Source of the DNA: Ectothiorhodospira lacustris
Lineage (GTDB): Bacteria > Pseudomonadota > Gammaproteobacteria > Ectothiorhodospirales > Ectothiorhodospiraceae
Length of the DNA stretch: 64,000 nt
Assembly: GCF_022227845.1 (NCBI RefSeq)
Contig: NZ_JAJNQN010000011.1
Coordinates: 1-64,000 of the forward strand
Direction of reading: 5' to 3'
A program made the translations under genes and the position numbers. Below the pieces are notes generated by a model, which saw nothing but the letters and a program-made list of their open reading frames with translations, made no database searches and had not been told where the DNA came from. Shown piece by piece: positions 47,464-54,462 of this stretch; positions within the stretch are counted from its first letter, which is position 1; the number at the start of each line of letters is the position of its first letter.

Positions 47464-47477
47464 TCTAACCGGTTAGA
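47464..47477. promoter_or_regulatory. 14-bp perfect palindrome in the bfd-gltA gap
   Basis: TCTAACCGGTTAGA is an exact dyad typical in size of a GntR, MarR or TetR-type operator. The 47360-47671 gap also contains the Fur-like site and the dyad at 47616; I see no gene in it. Confidence 0.5.
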
Positions 47478-47615
47478 AAGCACGATCTGGACCAACCGGG
47501 CATCTCCTGAACACCGCCCTTTTCTTGCAGGAAAACATGGACTCAGGGTGCTGCATCGCAATAAAGTGTGCCCCCTCGGGGCCACCTGCAAGGGCTGGTC
47601 ACAAGAATAAGGGTC

Positions 47616-47632
47616 GGGACCTGACAGGTCCC
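47616..47632 (+). promoter_or_regulatory. Hairpin or operator in the gltA leader
   Basis: GGGACCTG-A-CAGGTCCC has perfect 8-bp arms around one base and ends 39 bases before the gltA ATG. It could fold in the mRNA leader or bind a dimeric regulator. Confidence 0.45.
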
Positions 47633-47671
47633 TGAACCTCCAAACTGAACAACGGATGACGAGGACAACTC

Positions 47672-48970
47672 ATGAAACCCCGTACCGTCACGGTCATTGA
47701 TAACGCAACCGGCAAGCAGGTAGAGCTACCCGTCCTGGAGGGCACCGTCGGTCCCGCCACCGTGGACATCCGCCCCCTGTCCAAGGAACTGGGCTACTTC
47801 ACCTACGACCCGGGGTTCATGTCCACCGCCAGCTGTCGCAGCGACATCACCTACATCGATGGCGACAAGGGCATCCTGATGTACCGCGGCTATCCCATCG
47901 AGCAGTTGGCCGAACACAGCAGCTACCTGGAAACCTGCTACCTGCTGCTCTACGGTGAATTGCCCACCGCCACCGAGCTGGAAAATTTCACTCGCATCAT
48001 CCAGAAGCACTCCATGCCGCATCAGGCCATTCGCCGTTTCTATGACGGTTTCCGCCACGATGCCCACCCCATGGCCATCATGGTCGGCGTGTTCGGTGCC
48101 CTGTCCGCCTTTTTCCACGACAGCACCGATGTGCACAATCCCCGGCATCGGGAGATCTCGGCCCACCGCATGATCTCCAAGATGCCCACCATCGCCGCCT
48201 GGTCCTACAAGTACGCCATCGGCCAACCCTTTCTGTATCCGGATAACGAACTGGGCTACGCCGAGAACTTCCTGCGCATGATGTTCGGTGTCCCCACCGA
48301 GCGTTACGAGCCCAATCCCATCTTCGCCAAGGCCCTGGATCTGATCCTGATCCTGCATGCCGACCACGAGCAGAACGCATCCACCTCCACCGTGCGGCTA
48401 TCCGCCAGCTCCGAGGCCAACCCGTTTGCCGCCGTGTCCGCCGGCATCACCTCCCTGTGGGGTCCCCTGCACGGCGGCGCCAATGAGGCGGTGGTACGCA
48501 TGCTGGAGCAGATCGTGGAAAGCGGTCAGGGCGTGGATCATTTCGTCAACCGCGCCAAGGACAAGGATGATCCCTTCCGTCTGATGGGCTTTGGGCACCG
48601 GGTGTACAAGAACTACGATCCGCGGGCCCGGATCATCCGCAAGATGTGTCACGAACTGCTGGCGCAGATGGGTGCCGACAACCAGCCCCTGTTCGAGGTG
48701 GCCATGGAGCTGGAGCGCATCGCCACGGAAGACGACTACTTCAAGGAGCGCAAGCTGTACCCCAACGTGGACTTCTACTCCGGTCTGATCCTGCGGGCCA
48801 TGGGCATCCCGCTGAACATGTTCACCGCCATTTTCGCCCTGGCGCGCATCGTCGGCTGGAACGCCCACTGGTGCGAGATGATGCAGGACCCAGAATCCCG
48901 TATCGGTCGCCCGCGTCAGCTCTACACCGGCGCAGCCGCCCGGGACTACGTGCCCATTGAGAAGCGCTAG
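47672..48970 (+). CDS. gltA: Citrate synthase
   Basis: 432 residues of the large hexameric gammaproteobacterial type: [20 protein letters not shown] start, [12 protein letters not shown] and [15 protein letters not shown] with the two catalytic histidines, and the YPNVDFYSG aspartate region. It condenses oxaloacetate and acetyl-CoA in the TCA cycle. A GAGGA site precedes the ATG. Distinct from prpC. Confidence 0.97.
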   Translation: MKPRTVTVIDNATGKQVELPVLEGTVGPATVDIRPLSKELGYFTYDPGFMSTASCRSDITYIDGDKGILMYRGYPIEQLAEHSSYLETCYLLLYGELPTATELENFTRIIQKHSMPHQAIRRFYDGFRHDAHPMAIMVGVFGALSAFFHDSTDVHNPRHREISAHRMISKMPTIAAWSYKYAIGQPFLYPDNELGYAENFLRMMFGVPTERYEPNPIFAKALDLILILHADHEQNASTSTVRLSASSEANPFAAVSAGITSLWGPLHGGANEAVVRMLEQIVESGQGVDHFVNRAKDKDDPFRLMGFGHRVYKNYDPRARIIRKMCHELLAQMGADNQPLFEVAMELERIATEDDYFKERKLYPNVDFYSGLILRAMGIPLNMFTAIFALARIVGWNAHWCEMMQDPESRIGRPRQLYTGAAARDYVPIEKR

Positions 48971-48983
48971 ATCCACCTGTATA

Positions 48984-48997
48984 TTAGGAAAACCTAA
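48984..48997 (+). promoter_or_regulatory. TTAGG-AAAA-CCTAA dyad before the DUF2892 gene
   Basis: A perfect 5-bp inverted repeat in an AT-rich patch lies between gltA and the DUF2892 gene. It recalls the AT-rich ATTAG..CTAAT operators of the ArsR-type BigR/YgaV regulators that control similar genes, but no such regulator is nearby. Confidence 0.35.
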
Positions 48998-49011
48998 AAA
49001 ACAGGAGAGCC

Positions 49012-49218
49012 ATGCCCATGACGATTGATCGTGCTGTATTTGCCTTTGCCGGTGGAATGATCCTGCTCAGCCTGCTGCTGTCCCTGGCCAGCCCGCTGTG
49101 GCTTTGGCTGACCGCCTTTGTGGGCCTGAACCTTCTGCAGTCGGCCTTCACCGGGTTCTGCCCGCTGGCCATCGTGCTGAAGAAGGCCGGCTTCAAGCCG
49201 GGGCAGGCGTTCGATTGA
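49012..49218 (+). CDS. DUF2892 (YgaP-type) small membrane protein
   Basis: 68 residues with an AGGAGA site. Two hydrophobic helices ([17 protein letters not shown] and [30 protein letters not shown]) and the conserved TGFCP motif identify DUF2892. In E. coli the same module is the membrane tail of the rhodanese YgaP; here the rhodanese domain is absent. A terminator follows. Confidence 0.88.
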   Translation: MPMTIDRAVFAFAGGMILLSLLLSLASPLWLWLTAFVGLNLLQSAFTGFCPLAIVLKKAGFKPGQAFD

Positions 49219-49235
49219 TCTAAAGCGGCTCTGAT

Positions 49236-49267
49236 CGGTGCGCCCTTAAGGGCGCACCGGTTTATTT
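49236..49267. terminator. Terminator after the DUF2892 gene
   Basis: CGGTGCGCCC-TTAA-GGGCGCACCG is a perfect 10-bp stem followed by GTTTATTT. It touches the stop of the convergent membrane protein gene and may serve both strands. Confidence 0.8.
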
Positions 49268-49975
49268 CGTTCTTGTCCGACCATAATTCGTCCCCGGCGG
49301 CAGAATCCGCTGCAACTGGATGGCCGGCTCATTCCATTCCCTGTCCTCTGCCCTGCCAAGGCGACGCTTCCCACCCTTTGCAACGCCGTTCGCACGAGAC
49401 GTTCCGGGGGCACCCGAACGCCCGCCGTTATCCGATGGGTCACCCGGTTTCCGTCGCAGCAACATCTCCAGCGTCGGCTCAGGCTCCTTGGCCGTGTTCG
49501 CGGGCAACGGCAAGGCATCTTTCAATGACGGCCCCTGAAGCCACGGGCTGATGCCAAGAGCAGCCACGCCGCCGAGAAATATCAACCCCGGCACCCATGC
49601 CGACACCCCCATGACGGTCAAATAGACCGCCAGCAGCACCCCGCCCACCCCGGCCATCTCTGCCCAGCGCCGGCCCTGCCCGTACAGCACGGTTCCAGCC
49701 GCCGCCAGCATCAGCAGGGTCCCAAGACCCACCGGCAGCCCATGCTGCCAGAATACGGGCACGAGGATGCCGGCCAACAATTGGGCATCCATGTCGGGCG
49801 TGCTGAAGCTGAAGTCCCTCTTCAGGGCCGCTTCAAACAACGCCAACAGCAGGACCGTCAAAAGATGCAGCAATGCCGCCAGAGCGGCCGCCATCATGGC
49901 TATTGCCGCCGCAGGCCGGGCCAGACGGTCCACCAATGGAGATGCCTTTTCGCTCGGGTCTGTCTCCTCGTTCAT
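49262..49975 (-). CDS. Membrane protein of unknown function
   Basis: 237 residues with about four hydrophobic segments (AIAMMAAALAALLHLLTVLLLALF, LAGILVPVFW, LGTLLMLAAAGTVLY, and MAGVGGVLLAVYLTVMGVSAWVPGLIFLGG). A hydrophilic, basic C-terminal tail (about 165-237) follows. I do not recognise the family. A good ribosome site (GGAGG) lies upstream. It is divergent from the hydrolase gene at 50100. Confidence 0.7.
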   Translation of the reverse strand: MNEETDPSEKASPLVDRLARPAAAIAMMAAALAALLHLLTVLLLALFEAALKRDFSFSTPDMDAQLLAGILVPVFWQHGLPVGLGTLLMLAAAGTVLYGQGRRWAEMAGVGGVLLAVYLTVMGVSAWVPGLIFLGGVAALGISPWLQGPSLKDALPLPANTAKEPEPTLEMLLRRKPGDPSDNGGRSGAPGTSRANGVAKGGKRRLGRAEDREWNEPAIQLQRILPPGTNYGRTRTK

Positions 49976-50099
49976 CCTGCCAGCACCTCCTTCCGATCGG
50001 CCCCACGCTCTTCCCGGTCAATATACCTGCCTGTTCCAGTAACATGGACCCCTGCCCGGCCAACCGGCCGGCCCATGTTCGGCATTTGGGAGCCCTTTC

Positions 50100-50798
50100 A
50101 TGACTAATGACAAGCCTTACCGGATCCACGCCCTGGAACTGGGCCCCATGAGCAACCGGATCTATCTTATTGAGGATAGCGCCTCCGGCACCGCTGCCGT
50201 GGTTGATCCAGCCTGGGAAGTGGAAGAAATCACCGATCTGGCCCGCGCCCGACGACTGCAGATCACCCATATCCTGCTCACCCATACCCATCAGGATCAC
50301 GTCAACGGCCTTGAGCGCCTGCGGACACAGGCCCCTGATGCCCGGGTGCATCTGCTCCGGGCCGAGGCTGCGCTATGGAGCGACTGCCCGGCGGATGCAC
50401 ACCTGCACCAGGACGGTGATCTGATCCCTCTGGGCGACACCACGATCCGGGTGCTGCATACCCCCGGGCATACGCCGGGATCGGCCTGCTACCACTTGGG
50501 CGATGACCTCATCAGCGGTGACACCCTGTTTGTTTTCGGCTGCGGTCGCTGTGACTTGAAGGGAGGGGACCCCGCCGTCATGTTCCATACCCTGGCCCGC
50601 CTGCGGCAGACACTACCCGGCGATACCCTGATCCATCCGGGCCACGACTACGGCGTGAAGCCGCAGTCCACACTGGAGGAACAGGCGGAGGGGAATCCGT
50701 TCATGCAGTTTGATGACGTGGCGGCATTCACCCGGTATCGGATGCATGACCATGATCAAATACGAGATATGCCCTATGGGCCGGTGAGGTTGCGGTAA
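50100..50798 (+). CDS. Glyoxalase II-like metallo-beta-lactamase hydrolase
   Basis: 232 residues. The metal motif LTHTHQDHVNGL, HTPGHTPGSACYHL, SGDTLFVFGCGRCD and HPGHDYG give a complete two-metal site of the hydroxyacylglutathione hydrolase/persulfide dioxygenase group. The CGRCD spacing and HDY are typical of this group. Whether it acts on a glutathione thioester or on a persulfide cannot be told from the sequence alone. Confidence 0.87.
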   Translation: MTNDKPYRIHALELGPMSNRIYLIEDSASGTAAVVDPAWEVEEITDLARARRLQITHILLTHTHQDHVNGLERLRTQAPDARVHLLRAEAALWSDCPADAHLHQDGDLIPLGDTTIRVLHTPGHTPGSACYHLGDDLISGDTLFVFGCGRCDLKGGDPAVMFHTLARLRQTLPGDTLIHPGHDYGVKPQSTLEEQAEGNPFMQFDDVAAFTRYRMHDHDQIRDMPYGPVRLR

Positions 50799-50844
50799 TG
50801 CGCATGCCGCAGCATCGCCATTCCGGCGAGGAGACTGCTGACGC

Positions 50845-51030
50845 CCCGGATCGTCATTCCCGCAAGTGATGCTGCTGATGCCCCGGATCGTCATTCCCGC
50901 GCAAGCGGGAATCCAGTGGCAGGCTGAAAATCATGGACTCCCGCTTTCGCGGGAGTGACGGCAGAAGGGGACGGGAGTGACGGCAGAAGGGACGGGGGTG
51001 ACGGAAAGAGGGCCGGAGTGACGGACATGG
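50845..51030. repeat. REP-like palindromes and a GGGAGTGACGG tandem array
   Basis: This fills the 50799-51115 gap. A REP element (50890-50916), an inverted partner (50936-50959) and then about four copies of a 21- to 22-base unit (GGGAGTGACGGCAGAAGG-type) run to about 51030. As at 34971 and 35111, the tandem unit starts with the end of the REP element. No gene is visible. Confidence 0.82.
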
Positions 51031-51115
51031 AATTAGGTAACGGACAGGGGTTTAAGGTGTGCGGGACAGGTCGGGGAGTAACGAACAGGTCGGGGAGTAA
51101 CCCAAAGGGAGTGGG

Positions 51116-51961
51116 TCACCCCAGGGACTCCAGCCAAGCCCGCCGGCAATTGGCCTGGCGCCGCTGCTCCAGTACCTGACGGATGCGGCCTCCGGCTTCG
51201 TCCAAAGTGACCAGCCCGGGGGGGTGAATGGTTTCGCAGTAGAGCAGATGCAGGCCCACCTCCGTCTGTACCGGGTCGCTCACCGTGCCGGCCGCCATCT
51301 TGAACAGCACGTCATCCAGTTCCGGGTAAAGATTCCCCTCGGGCATCCGCCCCAGCAGACCGCCCTTGAGGGCGCTGGGACACTCGGAATGGCGCATGGC
51401 CAGATCGGCGAAGGTCCCCAGGTCACTGAGCAAAGTGTCACGGATCATCTCGAGACGTGCCCGGGCCGCCTCCGAGGTATTTTCAGGGTAATCCGGATTG
51501 ATGGTGATCAGGATCTGCCTCACCGTGCGGGTCTCCGGGCGCTCCAGCCGGGTCTTGTGGCACTCATAGTATCGGGTCACCTCCTCGTCCGTCACCGGTT
51601 CGGCCCGGGCGGCAACCCGCTCCAGCAGGACCTCCAGACGCAACTCCCGGTAAAGGGCCTGCCGCAGGGCCTCCCGGTCCAGGCCATGGTGCCGCAGCTC
51701 TTCCTGGAACTGCTTCGGCTCCGGATAGCGCGACTCGATCTCCTGCAAGGCCCGGATCACCTGCCCCTCGGGCACATGGATATCCCTGGCCTCGCTGGAG
51801 GCCAGGGCACGCGCGCCGATGTCATAGGCCTTGAGGGCACGATTGCGAACGATCTTGCGCTCGTCATCGGAGAGACTGCCCAGGGGCTTACTGAAGTAGT
51901 CCAGGGCGGCCCGCAGTTCGATGTAGAGCAGTTCGGGACGCTGTTCCAGTACAAGGGTCAT
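51116..51961 (-). CDS. nifM: NifM peptidylprolyl isomerase for nitrogenase iron protein
   Basis: 281 residues: a helical N-terminal domain and a C-terminal parvulin domain (TVRQILITINPDYPENT... GGLLGRMPEGNLYPELDDVLFKMAAG). NifM is needed to mature NifH. Its start overlaps the nifZ stop (ATGA), and the order nifV-W-Z-M is the conventional one. Confidence 0.93.
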   Translation of the reverse strand: MTLVLEQRPELLYIELRAALDYFSKPLGSLSDDERKIVRNRALKAYDIGARALASSEARDIHVPEGQVIRALQEIESRYPEPKQFQEELRHHGLDREALRQALYRELRLEVLLERVAARAEPVTDEEVTRYYECHKTRLERPETRTVRQILITINPDYPENTSEAARARLEMIRDTLLSDLGTFADLAMRHSECPSALKGGLLGRMPEGNLYPELDDVLFKMAAGTVSDPVQTEVGLHLLYCETIHPPGLVTLDEAGGRIRQVLEQRRQANCRRAWLESLG

Positions 51962-52410
51962 GAAGGGTACTCCTCGGACGGGTCGGTCAGCGCCTTTTCC
52001 GGCACCTGCAGGACCCGTCCGTCAAAGTTCACGTGATAGGCCACACCATCGGGCAGATCCCGCAGGACCTTGCAGACCTCGCCCACGGTCCCCGGCGCCA
52101 CCACCGCCTCGCCGTTGATGCCCAGGGGGATCGCCGGGGTGACCTTGTCGCGAAACTCGTACCGGGTGGGCACCCAGTGGGCATCGGCGTCGATCAGTTC
52201 TTCCTGGCGGCAGCCCACCACACGGCCCGCGTCCAGAAAGTTGACGGTGTAGATCACCTGATCCTGCAGGAAGGTGCCCCTGCCGATGACCACCCCGACA
52301 CTGCCCCTAGGCACCAGCAGCTCGCCCCGGTCCATGCCGGGATAGGTGCCGTCGTTGCGCAAGGGTCGAACCACCCTGACCTGCTCACCGTATTCTCGAT
52401 ATTGCTCCAT
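51958..52410 (-). CDS. nifZ: Nitrogen fixation protein NifZ
   Basis: 150 residues from the ATG at 52408-52410; the upstream extension overlaps nifW and is not coding. Two SH3-like repeats (YREYGEQVRVVRPLRNDGTYPG and GEAVVAPGTVGEVCKVL) are typical of NifZ, which helps in P-cluster formation on the MoFe protein. It follows nifW by four bases. Confidence 0.92.
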   Translation of the reverse strand: MEQYREYGEQVRVVRPLRNDGTYPGMDRGELLVPRGSVGVVIGRGTFLQDQVIYTVNFLDAGRVVGCRQEELIDADAHWVPTRYEFRDKVTPAIPLGINGEAVVAPGTVGEVCKVLRDLPDGVAYHVNFDGRVLQVPEKALTDPSEEYPS

Positions 52411-52414
52411 GGGA

Positions 52415-52747
52415 CTATCTCCGGATGAATGCCTGTTCCAGCGGCACCACGGTGACGCCCGGGGCCGCTCGTTTGAAGACCTTGAACACCTTTTCGGTGC
52501 GGGCATCGGATTCCACGAAGTCCGCATAGGCCTGCATCAGCAGACTGCGATAGACATCCCGACGGGCCGACAGGTCCGTGGGCAGGTTGTCCAGAGTGCC
52601 GGAGAGGTAATCATGAAAACGCTGCAGGATATGCAGGCGATTCACCCGTACGACGGCTTCATCGTAAGGAATGTTGAAATACTCCAGAAACTCCTCGGCG
52701 GACCCCATTTCCTGCAGGTCTTCTTCAAGTTCGGTGGTGTCAGTCAT
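52415..52747 (-). CDS. nifW: Nitrogenase-stabilising protein NifW
   Basis: 110 residues with the family pattern: SAEEFLEYFNIPYDEAVVRVNRLHILQRF start and SLLMQAYADFVESD..EKVFKVFK. NifW helps protect or assemble the MoFe protein. It lies 41 bases after nifV and just before nifZ. Confidence 0.94.
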   Translation of the reverse strand: MTDTTELEEDLQEMGSAEEFLEYFNIPYDEAVVRVNRLHILQRFHDYLSGTLDNLPTDLSARRDVYRSLLMQAYADFVESDARTEKVFKVFKRAAPGVTVVPLEQAFIRR

Positions 52748-52788
52748 GGTTCAGACCTCGATGGTGGATATCAACGAAAGAGGAGGCC

Positions 52789-53934
52789 TCATGCCACAGC
52801 CCCGCTTAGATGGGTGAGTTCCGCATACCAGGTGGCCAGCTCATGCTCCGTCGGCGGCCGCTTGGATTGGGAAACGGATCGACGCAGACGGCTCAGCAGC
52901 AGGGCTGCCTGGGCCTTGTCCAGTGTCACCCCCATACGCGCATAGGCCGCCATCACGCCATGGGCGCCGGAGTGCTTGCCCAGCACCAGGCGGTGCTCCC
53001 GCCCCAGCTCAGCCGGGTCCACCCCCTGATAATTGACGGGGTCCTTGAGCAGGCCGTCCACATGAATGCCGGCCTCGTGGGTGAACACCCCCTCCCCCAC
53101 CAGGCTCTTCTGCCAGTGGATGGGACGGCCGGAAGCGGTCTCCACCAGGTGGGACAGGGCCGGAAAGCGGCGCAGCTCCACGCCGGTCTCGATGCCGTGG
53201 AGCCGGCGCAGCCCCATGACCACCTCTTCCAGGGCGGCGTTACCGGCCCGTTCACCGATACCGTTGACGGTGGTGTTCACGTGGGTGGCGCCGCCGAGGA
53301 CGGCAGCCAGGGTGTTGGCGGTGGCCAGGCCCAGGTCATCGTGGGCATGCATCTCGATCTCCAGATCGGAGACGGCGCGAAGCTGCCGGATACGCGCCAG
53401 CACGCCGAAGGGTTCCATGATGCCCACGGTATCGGCGAAGCGGAAACGCCGCGCCCCGGCGGCCTGGGCGGTTTCTATCACTTGGCAGAGGAAATCGGAA
53501 TCGGCCCGGGAGGCATCTTCTCCCCCCACACCCACCTCCAGTCCCAGCTCCAGGGCCTGGGCCACGTGCCGACGGATGCTCTTCAGCACCCAGTCACGAT
53601 CCCGACCCAGCTTGCGCTGGATCTGCTGATCCGAAACCGGTATGGACAGATCCACCATCTGAACCCCCAGATCCGCGCAGTCGGCCAGGTCATCGGCGCG
53701 CATGCGGCTCCACACCAGCAGACGGGCCTTGAGTCCCAGCTGAGCCAGCAGGGCGATGGATTCCCGCTCCTCGGGGCCCATGGAGGGAATGCCGATTTCC
53801 AGCTCGGGAACGCCCAGGTCGTCCAGCCCCTTGGCGATGGCCACGCGCTCGGCGTCATTGAAGGCCACGCCAGCGGATTGTTCGCCGTCTCTCAGGGTGG
53901 TGTCGTCGATGACGATGCCGGGCGGGGTGGTCAT
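52789..53934 (-). CDS. nifV: Homocitrate synthase
   Basis: 381 residues of the DRE-TIM family: IDDTTLRDGEQSAGVAF is the catalytic strand, EMHAHDDLGLATANT the metal histidine motif, and THVNTTVNGIGERAGNAAL the conserved C-terminal block. It condenses acetyl-CoA and 2-oxoglutarate to homocitrate, a ligand of FeMo-co. It is the first gene after the inserted block and has its own sigma-54-type promoter. Confidence 0.95.
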   Translation of the reverse strand: MTTPPGIVIDDTTLRDGEQSAGVAFNDAERVAIAKGLDDLGVPELEIGIPSMGPEERESIALLAQLGLKARLLVWSRMRADDLADCADLGVQMVDLSIPVSDQQIQRKLGRDRDWVLKSIRRHVAQALELGLEVGVGGEDASRADSDFLCQVIETAQAAGARRFRFADTVGIMEPFGVLARIRQLRAVSDLEIEMHAHDDLGLATANTLAAVLGGATHVNTTVNGIGERAGNAALEEVVMGLRRLHGIETGVELRRFPALSHLVETASGRPIHWQKSLVGEGVFTHEAGIHVDGLLKDPVNYQGVDPAELGREHRLVLGKHSGAHGVMAAYARMGVTLDKAQAALLLSRLRRSVSQSKRPPTEHELATWYAELTHLSGAVA

Positions 53935-53974
53935 GGATGTCCTCGTTGGGCTGGTAGGGCCATGCAGAGGATTT

Positions 53975-53990
53975 AGCGATTATCGTGCCA
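53975..53990 (-). promoter_or_regulatory. Sigma-54 (RpoN) promoter of nifVWZM
   Basis: On the minus strand TGGCACG-ATAA-TCGC matches the -24/-12 consensus TGGCACG-N4-TTGC at all but one position. The invariant GG and GC are separated by the required 10 bases. It stands about 41 bases upstream of the nifV ATG. Confidence 0.78.
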
Positions 53991-54065
53991 GGTCATCAAC
54001 CTAATGATTTGGAATGATTATTTAATGACGGAGTGATGGTGGTTGTGTGACCTGACGGGGTAGAT

Positions 54066-54081
54066 TGTGGGATTTACTACA
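54066..54081. promoter_or_regulatory. NifA upstream activator sequence
   Basis: TGT-N10-ACA is an exact match to the NifA UAS. It lies about 85 bases upstream of the -24 element of the nifV promoter, the usual distance, with an AT-rich stretch (54000-54035) between that could bind IHF. The end of the transposon relic is 12 bases further upstream. Confidence 0.75.
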
Positions 54082-54093
54082 AAGCACCTTACC

Positions 54094-54420
54094 TTGACAT
54101 CCTCCCCTCCCTCTCGCTGATGCTCGCCGCCCGAGGGCGAAAACGAAGGGGATTCCTACCGTGTTCAGCCCGCCAGGGTTGAATCACCTCGGTGGGTTCC
54201 TGCTGCTGGCGACCTGACTGCATCGCTCACTTCACAGGCGAACCGGGCGTGTCCCGCCCTTAAAACGGTCAAGCTGGAAGCGGCAACCGCCATCGGTCGG
54301 AAGAATGGCAGGGTTCCATCCTGATCGTGAATTCGCGCGCACGGTAAATGATATAAGTGGGGAAGACACTTCCCGTCGGGGCCGGCCATGGCGACACCAG
54401 AGTGACCCGCCTCCATACAC
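54094..54420 (-). mobile_element. IS200/IS605-family (IS1341-like) tnpB element relic with right end
   Basis: On the minus strand, a tnpB C-terminus is followed by a hairpin-rich end that reads GGTAGGAATCCCC..GGGGAGGATGTCAA (54154 down to 54094), the usual right end of TnpB elements and the scaffold of their omega RNA. Most of the transposase gene and the left end are missing, so the upper boundary is approximate. The sequence just beyond the end (54093 downwards) is the position of the omega-RNA guide. Confidence 0.72.
54165..54263 (-). pseudogene. C-terminal fragment of tnpB
   Basis: The frame reads VLRAGHARFACEVSDAVRSP and AAGTHRGDSTLAG to a stop, which matches the common NVLRAGHARLACE..PAAGTHR ending of IS605/IS1341 TnpB proteins as I know them. 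The zinc ribbon and RuvC-like nuclease parts are absent upstream, so it is inactive. Confidence 0.7.
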
Positions 54421-54462
54421 GTTTCGGGAGATATCCTAGATGCCTGCGCCAGAACAACCTCG

